Positions 14,972 through 22,041 of a stretch of 64,000 nt of DNA are shown here, in pieces. Positions within the stretch are counted from its first letter, which is position 1, and every line of letters begins with the position of its first letter. Under the pieces are notes generated by a model. The model ran no database searches. It was not told the DNA's origin and saw only the letters and a list, made by a program, of their open reading frames with translations. Origin of the DNA: an uncultured Candidatus Saccharibacteria bacterium. GTDB taxonomy: Bacteria; Patescibacteriota; Saccharimonadia; Saccharimonadales; Saccharimonadaceae. Made by a program: the position numbers and the translations under genes. The stretch covers positions 239,132-303,131 of the forward strand of contig CAPFSK010000001.1 of the NCBI GenBank assembly GCA_948614045.1, written 5' to 3'.

Positions 14972-15724
14972 ATGAAAAAAGAAGATTTTGTAGCAGAAAT
15001 GAACGAAGAGCCGGAGCGCAGAACTGTCATTATGAATGGAGAAGAGATGGAACTGGGCGATGACGGCGAGTATCATGTAATCAACAAGAGGCAATTTGGA
15101 CGATTATCCAAATTGCACGCGATGGGAGCGTGCATCGCAGGGCTATGTGTCGTGGCGGGACTGGCAATAGTTTTATTGGGTTTGCTGTCTGATTCGGCTG
15201 AACCTAAGTCGCTGAGCGAAATGGCAGACGACTGCGGATTCTCGGATGACTCCAATTGGAGTAGAGTCGACGATGAAGATCCGGAAATCATAACGCTGTC
15301 GCCGGACGAGGTTGATACGGCGTTTTCGCACAGCAATACGGACGTGAGACCCAAAAAATCCTATAAAACGGATGATGATTTGGACGTACCGAAGCCGGAG
15401 CCGTACGATGCGTCGAAGGACCCTAGTCTGGACCCGGCTGATCCGCCGAAGGATCCGGAAGTTGCCCCCACGAATGATGATTCATTGTATGTACTCACAA
15501 TTCGGTTCGTAAACGCTCACAGTGGGGCTGAGATATATCCGCCACGAGTCGTGCAAGGGTATACCGGAGATTCGTATTCGGAATCAGTTCCTACCATAGC
15601 CGGTTATGAATCGAGCGTATCACAGGTTGAGGGGACGATGGCAAGCCATGACTCAACGTATACAGTTTATTATCGTGCATTACCGGGCGATCCGCCGTCA
15701 CCGGATGATTCGCCTTTAAATTAG
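14972..15724 (+). CDS. Membrane-anchored protein with MucBP-like domain
   Basis: This 250-residue protein has a cytoplasmic N-terminus of ~50 residues, one membrane segment (GACIAGLCVVAGLAIVLLGL, ~53-73), an acidic Pro/Asp-rich outer stalk (~75-170) and a C-terminal ~65-residue module. The module (LTIRFVNAHSGAEIYPPRVV, GYTGDSYSESVPTIAGYE, TYTVYYRAL) matches MucBP-type repeats of surface adhesins. The start at 14972 is chosen for its AAAGGGG site; another in-frame ATG lies six codons upstream. There is no LPXTG motif, so anchoring is by the N-terminal helix. A role in contact with host cells is inferred. Confidence 0.7.
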   Translation: MKKEDFVAEMNEEPERRTVIMNGEEMELGDDGEYHVINKRQFGRLSKLHAMGACIAGLCVVAGLAIVLLGLLSDSAEPKSLSEMADDCGFSDDSNWSRVDDEDPEIITLSPDEVDTAFSHSNTDVRPKKSYKTDDDLDVPKPEPYDASKDPSLDPADPPKDPEVAPTNDDSLYVLTIRFVNAHSGAEIYPPRVVQGYTGDSYSESVPTIAGYESSVSQVEGTMASHDSTYTVYYRALPGDPPSPDDSPLN

Positions 15725-15745
15725 GATACTTCTTTGTACATGGTT

Positions 15746-15775
15746 GGGTCTCTGCGGATGCGGAGGCCCTTTCTT
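15746..15775 (+). terminator. Terminator after the MucBP-like gene
   Basis: GGGTCTCTGC (15746-15755) pairs along 10 bp with GCGGAGGCCC (15760-15769), allowing G-T pairs, then TTTCTT. Confidence 0.8.
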
Positions 15776-15790
15776 CCTCCCTGGTTCTTA

Positions 15791-15819
15791 TTGACTTTTT
15801 ATGAAATGTGTGCTATAAT
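15791..15819 (+). promoter_or_regulatory. Promoter of the repeat protein gene at 15909
   Basis: TTGACT, a 17-base spacer and TGTGCTATAAT. Confidence 0.8.
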
Positions 15820-15916
15820 TAGGAGATGGGGTGGAGTACTTTGTCAGTATTATCCCACAAAAAGTGACCCAGTAAAGAAAGTCTGCACGAGATGGAAGGG
15901 GTGGTAAAATGCAGAC
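15820..15916 (+). promoter_or_regulatory. Leader with 13-codon ORF and start-codon-sequestering hairpin
   Basis: An ATG six bases after the -10 opens a 13-codon ORF (MGWSTLSVLSHKK, 15826-15867). Downstream, GTCTGCA (15881-15887) is the exact complement of TGCAGAC (15910-15916), which includes the last two bases of the main start codon. The hairpin would hold the AAGGGG ribosome site in its loop and the AUG in its stem. Confidence 0.55.
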
Positions 15917-16949
15917 AGCGATAGAAATCGAGAAATTGGAGGCTTCCAGGCAGGAGAAGATTTTAAGAGAAAAGAAATGGTTAGCATGGCTGCTAAAAAT
16001 CTGGGATGAAAGCGGGCGTGAGCCGAACTGGATTACCGTAAAGAAAAGCTGGCCCGATGAGTATCAGCGGATTTTGCAGGAGTTTGGAGCTTGGGAGAGC
16101 GTCAGGATACGTCTGAAACAGGCATATGAACTGCGTGAACAGGCGAAGAACGAAAAGGAGTCAGCGGAACGCCGAAGCTTGAGAGTGGCGGAACATCTCA
16201 TGACCTATTCTCTGGAAGATTATCTGAAAGGGATTATCAAAGTCCAGGAACATCTAAAGATTAAGCGGCTGCCCTCGCTACGTGAGGTCAGCCAATATGC
16301 GCGCATATTGGCGATTCCGCATGGAGAGTCGTATCAGCGGCGTTTCCTGAAGAAGGAAAACTGGGCAATTTGCCTGGACCGCTATCTCGGGACTAGCCTG
16401 GAGGAACGGCCGCGGGTTTTAGAGGAAATGGAGCTGGAGCTCGAGGCGCAGAAAGTAGCGAAGCGACAGACAACAAAAGCGGAGCTACGGGCTAGCGGGG
16501 CAGAGGTGCGACCGGACAAGAAAGAATATGATGCGGACGATTGCCTGGAGGGGATTGTGCGCATGCAAGCTCACCTGGGGCTGGGGCCGAATGATTTGCC
16601 GTCGATGGCACAGGTCGGTCAGTGCACGAAAGAGATTGGCACGCCGGGCAAGAAGGCGATTTATCGGGTGCTCGGGAAGAAGGAGAACTGGGGGCCGATG
16701 CTGGTCGCTTACCGCGAGAAGAAGGCGATTGATAGTTTCCTGGCGACCTACAATGAGCTGGAAGTCACCAAGACAGTGAATTTAAGTTCCCTGTTTGAGC
16801 GAATGCTACAGGTGGCGACACCGGAGGAGAAGCTGCGGCTGGAAGATCTGGTGGCGAAGCTGAAGGATGCGACGCGCAATCAACCGGTGAATTGCGAGAT
16901 GGTGTTTGAGCATAAAGATTACGAAGTCACCATCCGACCAAAGGGATAA
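15909..16949 (+). CDS. Protein with homing-endonuclease-associated-type repeats
   Basis: The 346-residue protein is basic and helical. It has three related blocks at about residues 15-65, 100-155 and 205-262, with phrases such as LPSLREVSQYARILAIPHGESYQRRF and DLPSMAQVGQCTKEIGTPGKKAIYRVLG, each followed by K-x-NW. This pattern resembles the HNH-associated (homing endonuclease associated) DNA-binding repeat, but no HNH nuclease motif is present. The C-terminus is helical, then a short beta stretch. A sequence-specific DNA-binding role is inferred; the partner is unknown. It is the second gene in a row with a strong promoter and an ORF-containing leader. Confidence 0.55.
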   Translation: MQTAIEIEKLEASRQEKILREKKWLAWLLKIWDESGREPNWITVKKSWPDEYQRILQEFGAWESVRIRLKQAYELREQAKNEKESAERRSLRVAEHLMTYSLEDYLKGIIKVQEHLKIKRLPSLREVSQYARILAIPHGESYQRRFLKKENWAICLDRYLGTSLEERPRVLEEMELELEAQKVAKRQTTKAELRASGAEVRPDKKEYDADDCLEGIVRMQAHLGLGPNDLPSMAQVGQCTKEIGTPGKKAIYRVLGKKENWGPMLVAYREKKAIDSFLATYNELEVTKTVNLSSLFERMLQVATPEEKLRLEDLVAKLKDATRNQPVNCEMVFEHKDYEVTIRPKG

Positions 16950-16954
16950 GTCAG

Positions 16955-16984
16955 AGGCTTCGCCGAGCACGGTGGGGCCTTTTT
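16955..16984 (+). terminator. Terminator after the repeat protein gene
   Basis: AGGC (16955-16958) and GCCT (16977-16980) enclose an inner CCG/CGG pairing, followed by four T's. The fold is imperfect. It directly precedes the nusA promoter. Confidence 0.55.
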
Positions 16985-16986
16985 GC

Positions 16987-17014
16987 TTGACAGAGTGGAG
17001 ATTTGCGGTACAAT
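16987..17014 (+). promoter_or_regulatory. nusA promoter
   Basis: TTGACA, a 16-base spacer and TACAAT. An ATG in frame with nusA follows after six bases (17021). Confidence 0.75.
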
Positions 17015-17149
17015 GGAGGTATGCTGATATTGACCGACCCGAAGAGGGGCGGTTTTTGCGTGGAGCTTGCGCGGGGGCTGCGGAGATGTATTGCAGATGT
17101 ATATCAGTCGTATGTACAATGTACAGCAAATGTAAGACAAAGGAGTAAA
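17015..17149 (+). promoter_or_regulatory. nusA leader with internal terminator
   Basis: The leader holds an in-frame leaderless ATG (17021) that would add 43 residues to NusA, an internal terminator (17033-17057) and a 13-bp palindrome, TGTACAATGTACA, at 17113-17125. A second weak promoter (TTGCAG near 17092 and TACAAT at 17115-17120) may also fire. Confidence 0.5.
17033..17057 (+). terminator. Intrinsic terminator within the nusA leader
   Basis: ACCGACCC pairs with GGGGCGGT around GAAGA, followed by TTTTT. It lies only about 15 bases after the start of transcription, so it could act as an autoregulatory attenuator of nusA. Confidence 0.6.
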
Positions 17150-18307
17150 ATGGAAGGTTTGGATCTCAAACAGTTAAGCGCGATGGTGAACGTCATTGCG
17201 GAAGAAAAAGGTTTGCCGGAAGAGGCAGTCTTGGATGTTGTCCAGATGGCGATTGCAGCGGCGTGGCGTAAGGATAATGGCGACAAAGATATGAACGTGC
17301 GCGCGATGCTGAATACGAAGACCGGCGAAGCGGTCGTGTATATTGAGCGCGAAGTGATCGAAGATGACGTCGCTTATAATCCGGCGACGGAGATTCCGCT
17401 AGCAGAGGCCCAGAAAATCAAGGCCGATGCGCAGATTGGGGATCTGATCGAAGAGAAAGAAGAGGTGAAGGATTTCGGACGCGTGGCAGCGATGACGGCG
17501 AAGCAGGTCGTCGTCCAGAGGCTACGCGAGGCGGAACGCGATGCGGTTTTGTCGGAGTTTGAGGACAAAATCGGCACGGTCATGACTGGGGTCGTGGCGC
17601 GAGTGGAGCCGCGGGTGGTGCGGATTGACCTCGGTAAAGCAACTGGGATTATGCCGCGCAGCGAGCAGATTGATGGTGAATATTATACGGTCGGCGAGCG
17701 CTTGAAAGTTTATATCAAGGGTGTCGAGCATGACGATGCACGGGCGCAGCTGATTTTGTCGCGTGGGAGTGCGGAGTTTATCGAGTATCTGTTCCGCCAG
17801 GAAGTGCCGGAGCTTGAAAATGGCTCAGTCGAGATTCGCGGAATTGCGCGTGAGGCGGGTCGCCGGACGAAGATTGCCGTCATGTCGACCGTACCAGGGG
17901 TGGATCCGGTCGGGACGTTCGTTGGCGGGCGCGGGATTCGCGTACAGGCGATTATGAACGAGATTGGCGACCGTGAGAAAATCGACATTATTAACTGGAG
18001 CGATAATCCGTCGGAGTATATTCGCGAGGCGCTGAGTCCGGCGGAGATTATGAAAGTCGAGATCGACGGGAAGAAAGCGAAAGTTTATGTCACTGAAGAC
18101 CAACAGTCGATTGCGATTGGTCGTCAGGGGCAAAACGTGCGACTGGCATCGAAGTTGACGGGGTACGACCTTGATATTGAGCTGGCCAAGGCACCAGAAA
18201 AGAAGAAGCGCAAGAATGCGGAAGATTCCCTGCTAAATGCGCTGAGCGAGACGGATGAGGACGAAGAGATCGACGATTCTGAAGAGATGAGCGGCGAGGT
18301 GGAGTAG
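17150..18307 (+). CDS. nusA: Transcription termination/antitermination factor NusA
   Basis: From the preferred start this is a 385-residue NusA: an N-terminal RNA-polymerase-binding domain (MEGLDLKQLSAMVNVIAEEKGL to ~125), an S1 domain (GTVMTGVVARVEPRVVRIDLGKATGIMP), and two KH domains (VGTFVGGRGIRVQAIMNEIGDREKIDIINW and SIAIGRQGQNVRLASKLTGYDLDI). The tail is acidic, as in Gram-positive-type NusA without the gamma-proteobacterial repeats. The start at 17150 has AAAGGAG and matches other NusA starts; a longer leaderless form from 17021 is possible. The usual rimP and infB neighbours are absent. Confidence 0.95.
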   Translation: MEGLDLKQLSAMVNVIAEEKGLPEEAVLDVVQMAIAAAWRKDNGDKDMNVRAMLNTKTGEAVVYIEREVIEDDVAYNPATEIPLAEAQKIKADAQIGDLIEEKEEVKDFGRVAAMTAKQVVVQRLREAERDAVLSEFEDKIGTVMTGVVARVEPRVVRIDLGKATGIMPRSEQIDGEYYTVGERLKVYIKGVEHDDARAQLILSRGSAEFIEYLFRQEVPELENGSVEIRGIAREAGRRTKIAVMSTVPGVDPVGTFVGGRGIRVQAIMNEIGDREKIDIINWSDNPSEYIREALSPAEIMKVEIDGKKAKVYVTEDQQSIAIGRQGQNVRLASKLTGYDLDIELAKAPEKKKRKNAEDSLLNALSETDEDEEIDDSEEMSGEVE

Positions 18308-18326
18308 GAAGTAGGTTCGACATGAG

Positions 18327-18352
18327 AAAAGCGCCACTAAGTGGCGCTTTTT
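18327..18352. terminator. Terminator after nusA
   Basis: AAAAGCGCCAC, TAA, GTGGCGCTTTTT: a perfect stem with a T-run. It can also serve the converging gene at 18384. Confidence 0.9.
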
Positions 18353-18383
18353 GATAAGACAGCCTCCTTTCAGAAAAAATAGT

Positions 18384-19112
18384 TTAGATGTTGTCGAGCA
18401 ATGAAACCCGCGGATCAGTAGTATCGGTAATGTCGATAAACTCTATGGTCATGTCTCCCCATGCTCCATAATGACCGGCTGAACCGTCACGATTACTGCG
18501 ATGCTCGGGAGTAGCGGCGGTGTAGAAATTAACATCTAACCGGCAACCATCAAGCGACGTATCAAATTCTCCGCCGGATGCTGTTTGCGGGTGGCTGCTG
18601 CCATAAACAATCTGCAGATTGTCGGCAGCCGTAAACTGACAATAGCCACAATAAGCATAACCGTTATCGGACGACACAATTACAATAACCGTGCCAGTTT
18701 CACCGGCTTTTAGCGATGTCGGATAGTAGACGTCTGCGTTACAATCTGAGCCGTCAATAAAGACTTCGTCAGGCAACTGAAGGGTTGCCTGATAACTAGT
18801 CGCAGTTTTCCACTCCGCGTCAGTCGAAAGCGTAGCTTTCACGGCTATACCGTCTGAGGTCAACGACATGGCGGGCAATAACAACCAACCGAAATCGTCG
18901 GTTTCTTCAATTAGCTCGCCAGCAGTAACGAAAGGCTCTTTTGGTGCATCCTCGGAGCTGTTGGTGCCGACGCCTACGGGATAATCTGAAGACCAGGCTG
19001 CATCAAGTGCAGGGTTCTTTAGATAATCTACGTTAGCCGCCTGCTTCGCGCCAAGATGAAAACCAAACCCCACACAAATCAGAACCGCTACCATGGTCAT
19101 TGCTACCGTCAA
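18384..19112 (-). CDS. Secreted or membrane-anchored protein, unrecognised
   Basis: The frame opens at a TTG (19112) or more likely the ATG at 19100, giving about 240 residues. A membrane segment (MVAVLICVGFGFHLGAK) is followed by an extracellular beta-rich domain with several cysteines (NADVYYPTSLKAGETGTVIVIV, YAYCGYCQF). I recognise no family. The translation start is odd: a strong ribosome site, AGGAGGAG (19128-19135), is perfectly spaced for an ATG directly followed by TAG (19115-19120), eight bases before and out of frame with the TTG. That is a start-stop element, a reinitiation signal or an indel. A 10-codon upstream ORF lies at 19160-19192. Confidence 0.6.
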   Translation of the reverse strand: MTVAMTMVAVLICVGFGFHLGAKQAANVDYLKNPALDAAWSSDYPVGVGTNSSEDAPKEPFVTAGELIEETDDFGWLLLPAMSLTSDGIAVKATLSTDAEWKTATSYQATLQLPDEVFIDGSDCNADVYYPTSLKAGETGTVIVIVSSDNGYAYCGYCQFTAADNLQIVYGSSHPQTASGGEFDTSLDGCRLDVNFYTAATPEHRSNRDGSAGHYGAWGDMTIEFIDITDTTDPRVSLLDNI

Positions 19113-19206
19113 TACTACATTTTTATTCTCCTCCTTTTTATGTCGGAGGGGGTAGAAGGCTATCTGTTAATATGCCTAAGTACTCCCCTCATGTGCTTAT
19201 TCTTTC
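19113..19206 (-). promoter_or_regulatory. Leader with short ORF, hairpin and start-stop codon pair
   Basis: After the promoter the RNA encodes a 10-codon ORF (MRGVLRHINR). GAGGGG and AGGC pair with CCCCTC and GCCT in a long hairpin covering it. AGGAGGAG then leads to AUG-UAG. The whole arrangement suggests translational control of the gene below. Confidence 0.45.
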
Positions 19207-19235
19207 ATTGTAGCACAGATTGGCGAAAAGGTCAA
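19207..19235 (-). promoter_or_regulatory. Strong promoter of the gene at 18384
   Basis: TTGACC, a 17-base spacer and TGTGCTACAAT on the minus strand. Confidence 0.8.
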
Positions 19236-19402
19236 TACTTATTATGGTTATTTCTTGGGATAGAAGCAAGTTGGAATATATAATGTTTCGTTTTTATGTC
19301 AATGGGGTGGTTTTGCGCAGGTGTGGAAAACGGAGGTCAGTTTGTTCGGGTATTGTTTTTATAATTTGAAGACGTTTATGCGTTTTGTGATATAATGATA
19401 GT

Positions 19403-19909
19403 ATGGTGATGAAAAAGAATTATGCTTTTGTTGATGGCAATAATCTCTATCATGGAGCGTTAGATCAGAATATAAGCCTTGATTATGGGCGTTTACGTTT
19501 GTACTTGCGCAATGCCCTGAATGTTCAAAAGGCGTTCTTGTTTATTGGTTATATCCCCACAAACACAGACCTATATAATATGCTACAGACGGCCGGTTTT
19601 ACGCTAGTATTTAAACCCACCGTCCCCTACGATGACGGCGATGGTCAGACTGTGAAGGGTAATGTAGACGCTGAGTTGGTTTTGTATGCTTCGGCGATTG
19701 AATACGATAATTACGATAAAGCCGTAATCGTTTCCAGCGACGGTGATTTTGCCTGTTTAGCGAAGTTTTTAAACGGGAATAATAAATTATCTAAAATTAT
19801 TGCACCAACTGCTCAATACTCAAAACTATTGAGACCATATAATGAGTTTATCTTACCGCTTAAAGACATTCGGGGGAGCATTTCTGGCGGAATGGCTAGA
19901 AATAAGTAA
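19403..19909 (+). CDS. NYN-domain (LabA/DUF88-like) putative nuclease
   Basis: This 168-residue protein shows the NYN/PIN-like core: NYAFVDGNNLYHGAL with the first acidic residue, FLFIGYIPTNTDLYNMLQTAG, KGNVDAELVLYASAIEYDNYDKAVIVSSDGDFACLAKFL with the second and third, then IAPTAQYSKLLRPYNEFI. Such proteins are metal-dependent RNases or RNA-binding proteins; the target is unknown. TATAAT ends six bases before the ATG (19391-19396) and no ribosome site is present, so the mRNA is probably leaderless. Confidence 0.85.
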   Translation: MVMKKNYAFVDGNNLYHGALDQNISLDYGRLRLYLRNALNVQKAFLFIGYIPTNTDLYNMLQTAGFTLVFKPTVPYDDGDGQTVKGNVDAELVLYASAIEYDNYDKAVIVSSDGDFACLAKFLNGNNKLSKIIAPTAQYSKLLRPYNEFILPLKDIRGSISGGMARNK

Positions 19910-19910
19910 C

Positions 19911-19967
19911 AAAAAACCGGCATTCGCGGTCGGTACAAGAACCTTAGGCTAGTCCGGTCATGGTGAT
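19911..19967 (-). ncRNA. Candidate short RNA with five-codon ORF
   Basis: A consensus promoter (19974-20002) is followed by only ~57 bases before a T6 tract preceded by a weak ACCG/CGGT hairpin. The RNA contains ATG-ACC-GGA-CTA-GCC-TAA (19961-19944). It converges with the NYN-domain gene and could run antisense into its 3' end if termination is leaky. Confidence 0.35.
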
Positions 19968-19973
19968 GATGTT

Positions 19974-20002
19974 ATTGTATATCATCTCGTGGGAATTGTC
20001 AA
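19974..20002 (-). promoter_or_regulatory. Consensus promoter of the short RNA
   Basis: TTGACA, a 17-base spacer and TACAAT on the minus strand, between the tRNA gene and the NYN gene. Confidence 0.65.
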
Positions 20003-20023
20003 GAGTTTTTATGACTTTGGCAT

Positions 20024-20072
20024 ACCAAAATGGCGCACATCTGTGGGGGGACAGTATGTACGCCATTTTGGT
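20024..20072. other. Long hairpin overlapping the 3' end of initiator tRNA
   Basis: ACCAAAATGGCG (20024-20035) is the exact complement of CGCCATTTTGGT (20061-20072), and ACAT/ATGT and CTGT/ACAG extend the stem inward. On the tRNA strand the first bases of the stem are the tRNA's own ACCA end. It may be a terminator without T-run or a 3'-processing signal. Confidence 0.7.
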
Positions 20073-20145
20073 TGCGGGAGTTGGATTTGAACCAACGACC
20101 TTTTGGTTATGAGCCAAACGAGCTACCAGGCTGCTCTATCCCGCG
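20069..20145 (-). tRNA. Initiator tRNA-fMet (CAT)
   Basis: The 77-base gene folds as a tRNA with anticodon CAT and encoded CCA. It starts with C and has A at position 72 (CGCGGGA against TCCCGCA), the unpaired first position that marks bacterial initiator tRNA. The D-arm AGAGCAGCCTGGTAGCTC matches the E. coli initiator. The anticodon stem is TTTGG/CCAAA, so only two of the usual three G-C pairs are kept. It lies 16 bases downstream of the O-antigen-ligase-like gene and may be cotranscribed with it. Confidence 0.93.
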
Positions 20146-20161
20146 ACGTAGCTTTATTTTA

Positions 20162-22039
20162 TCACGCATCGGAGCTTCGCGCAAGGGCTTTTTTGGGCTT
20201 TTTGACATCTTGTGAAGCAGAACCATCGACGAATATACAGTACAACAGAGGTGGTATGAGGTATATTTGGAGGGCATTGGGGAGGCCGGAGAAGAAATTG
20301 AGCGTGACGAGATAGGCAATAATCAGGGCAGCGAGCAGAGGCAGGGCGGGGTGTCGCCAAAAAGGGCTGGGTGGAGCTTTTTGGGCAGGATTTTTGGCGG
20401 TTTCGGAGATTTTTTCAGACTTCTGGGTGCTTTTAGGAACTTTGGCAGCTTTGCCGTCGAGGAAGCGACGAGAGAAAAACTGCGGGAAGAAGGCAATTAA
20501 CAGAGAGAAAATGGCCAGAGCGATGCCAACGAGACCGAGCTCAAGGAGTAGGGAGAAGCCTTGATGTTGGACAATTTCTTTCGGACTGTTGATATCTGTG
20601 ATGAAAGAATTAAGATACATAGCGGTACCAGCGCCTCCGAGACCGACGCCAAAGAGAACGCTAGTCGGAGTAAGCGGAACGGAAGCGGTGCAGGCGGGCC
20701 CCGTTCCAGGCAAGAAGAAATGACAATGGAGGCCAATACTCAGGCTAGATTCGGCGTGTCCGGGGGCGGAAAGCCAGGTGTCGAGGGCTGCTCTATTAAG
20801 ATTGAGGCGAGCGGTAGTAGATTCGGCAACATATCCCTCGAAATAGGGCTGATTTTCGGCATTTTCGGGCTCTTCTGGGGTGGCTTCCGTTAAGGCTTGG
20901 TCTGTGGAAGGTTCGAAGTCAGAGGATGATTCTGAGGCTTCTGGGGGGCTAACAGGGGTGGTTTCTGAGGAGTCTTCAGCGCTTACTGACGGAGATTTGG
21001 GGCGAATGTCGATAATGCCAAGGGAAAGCTGGTGGATTGATTTAGAAACGCCGTCGATGAAGCTACCGTGAGTGGGGCCGATGACAGTAAAAATACCTTG
21101 GATGCCGGTAATCACGAGGAAGGTCGCAATCGGGATAGTAACTAGGCTGGCGCGGAAAACATGGCGGCGAATGGCAAAAATAAGCATGATTACAAGCGCG
21201 ACAGCGTAAGCGTAAATGGCGCCGCGGGAAAAAGTCAAGAACAGGGTGGAGGAGAAAAGAAGACATAACATAACAAGACCTTTCTTTTCTCCTCTACTAT
21301 GCATATTAAAAATCAGGAGATAGAGGGAGGTTAGGGTAGGGGCGAGGAGGAGGTTGCCCATGAATTGAGGTTCGATGGCAAGGCCGGAAGGGTGCGGGAA
21401 GCCAAAAGAGAGATAAGTACAGCCGCGGCACATGAGGGTGGTTTCGCGGGCGAGACCGGCGATGTCGAGGAAGCATTGAATCCAACAAATCAAACAGGCA
21501 ATGACTGAGGCGATGAAAAAACTGCGGAGGCAATTGCGTTTAAAATTCCCTGGTAATTTCAGGAGGGGCAAGACGTAGATTAAAGAGAACACGGCAAAGA
21601 AAACTAGCCAAATAATGCCGGCGGTAAGGATGGCGCGAGTAGGGTTCGCGGACCAGAAGATGGAGAGGGTGGCGAAAAATGGGAAAAGGGAGAAGAGGAA
21701 AAAACGCCGATCGGAAATAGCTAAAGAAACATCGGCTGTGTGCGCCTTCACGAAACCCGCTGCGTCGTCGCCCGTCGTTACGGGGACTCCTTGCTTCGCT
21801 CGCTCCCCGTTGGTCGCGAAGGGTTTCTTAGAAGACACGCGCAGCCGACGTCTCTTCCCTATCTCTATCAGGCTAAGAAAAGAGATTATGTCAAACAATA
21901 CGAGCCAAATCAGGGGGAGGGAGAGCTCGAAGTTCATGGAATTGGTCTCGCCGAGCTTGATAATAGGATAATAGCTACAATAGAGGGCGGCCGGCAAGAG
22001 ATAGACGAGAACGATAAGAAAATGCTTGAGGTATTTCAT
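20162..22039 (-). CDS. O-antigen ligase/polymerase-like membrane protein
   Basis: This 625-residue protein has about ten membrane segments and the Wzy/WaaL-like stretch LFLTFSRGAIYAYAVALVIML followed by a long extracytoplasmic loop (~320-470). The loop contains a ~90-residue Ser/Thr/Pro/Glu-rich insert and a Cys-containing region. Near residue 75 an extra hydrophilic segment is encoded by a palindromic stretch (21732-21848). Such proteins join or polymerise glycan repeat units at the outer face of the membrane. It is last in a minus-strand operon behind a GT4 and an initiating transferase, fitting the end of a polysaccharide pathway. Confidence 0.75.
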   Translation of the reverse strand: MKYLKHFLIVLVYLLPAALYCSYYPIIKLGETNSMNFELSLPLIWLVLFDIISFLSLIEIGKRRRLRVSSKKPFATNGERAKQGVPVTTGDDAAGFVKAHTADVSLAISDRRFFLFSLFPFFATLSIFWSANPTRAILTAGIIWLVFFAVFSLIYVLPLLKLPGNFKRNCLRSFFIASVIACLICWIQCFLDIAGLARETTLMCRGCTYLSFGFPHPSGLAIEPQFMGNLLLAPTLTSLYLLIFNMHSRGEKKGLVMLCLLFSSTLFLTFSRGAIYAYAVALVIMLIFAIRRHVFRASLVTIPIATFLVITGIQGIFTVIGPTHGSFIDGVSKSIHQLSLGIIDIRPKSPSVSAEDSSETTPVSPPEASESSSDFEPSTDQALTEATPEEPENAENQPYFEGYVAESTTARLNLNRAALDTWLSAPGHAESSLSIGLHCHFFLPGTGPACTASVPLTPTSVLFGVGLGGAGTAMYLNSFITDINSPKEIVQHQGFSLLLELGLVGIALAIFSLLIAFFPQFFSRRFLDGKAAKVPKSTQKSEKISETAKNPAQKAPPSPFWRHPALPLLAALIIAYLVTLNFFSGLPNALQIYLIPPLLYCIFVDGSASQDVKKPKKALARSSDA

Positions 22040-22041
22040 GG

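Noticed and set aside
17003..17149. N-terminally extended NusA as the main product
   Set aside because: The extension is unlike other NusA proteins, and AAAGGAG precedes the canonical start at 17150. It is kept only as a possible leaderless minor form.
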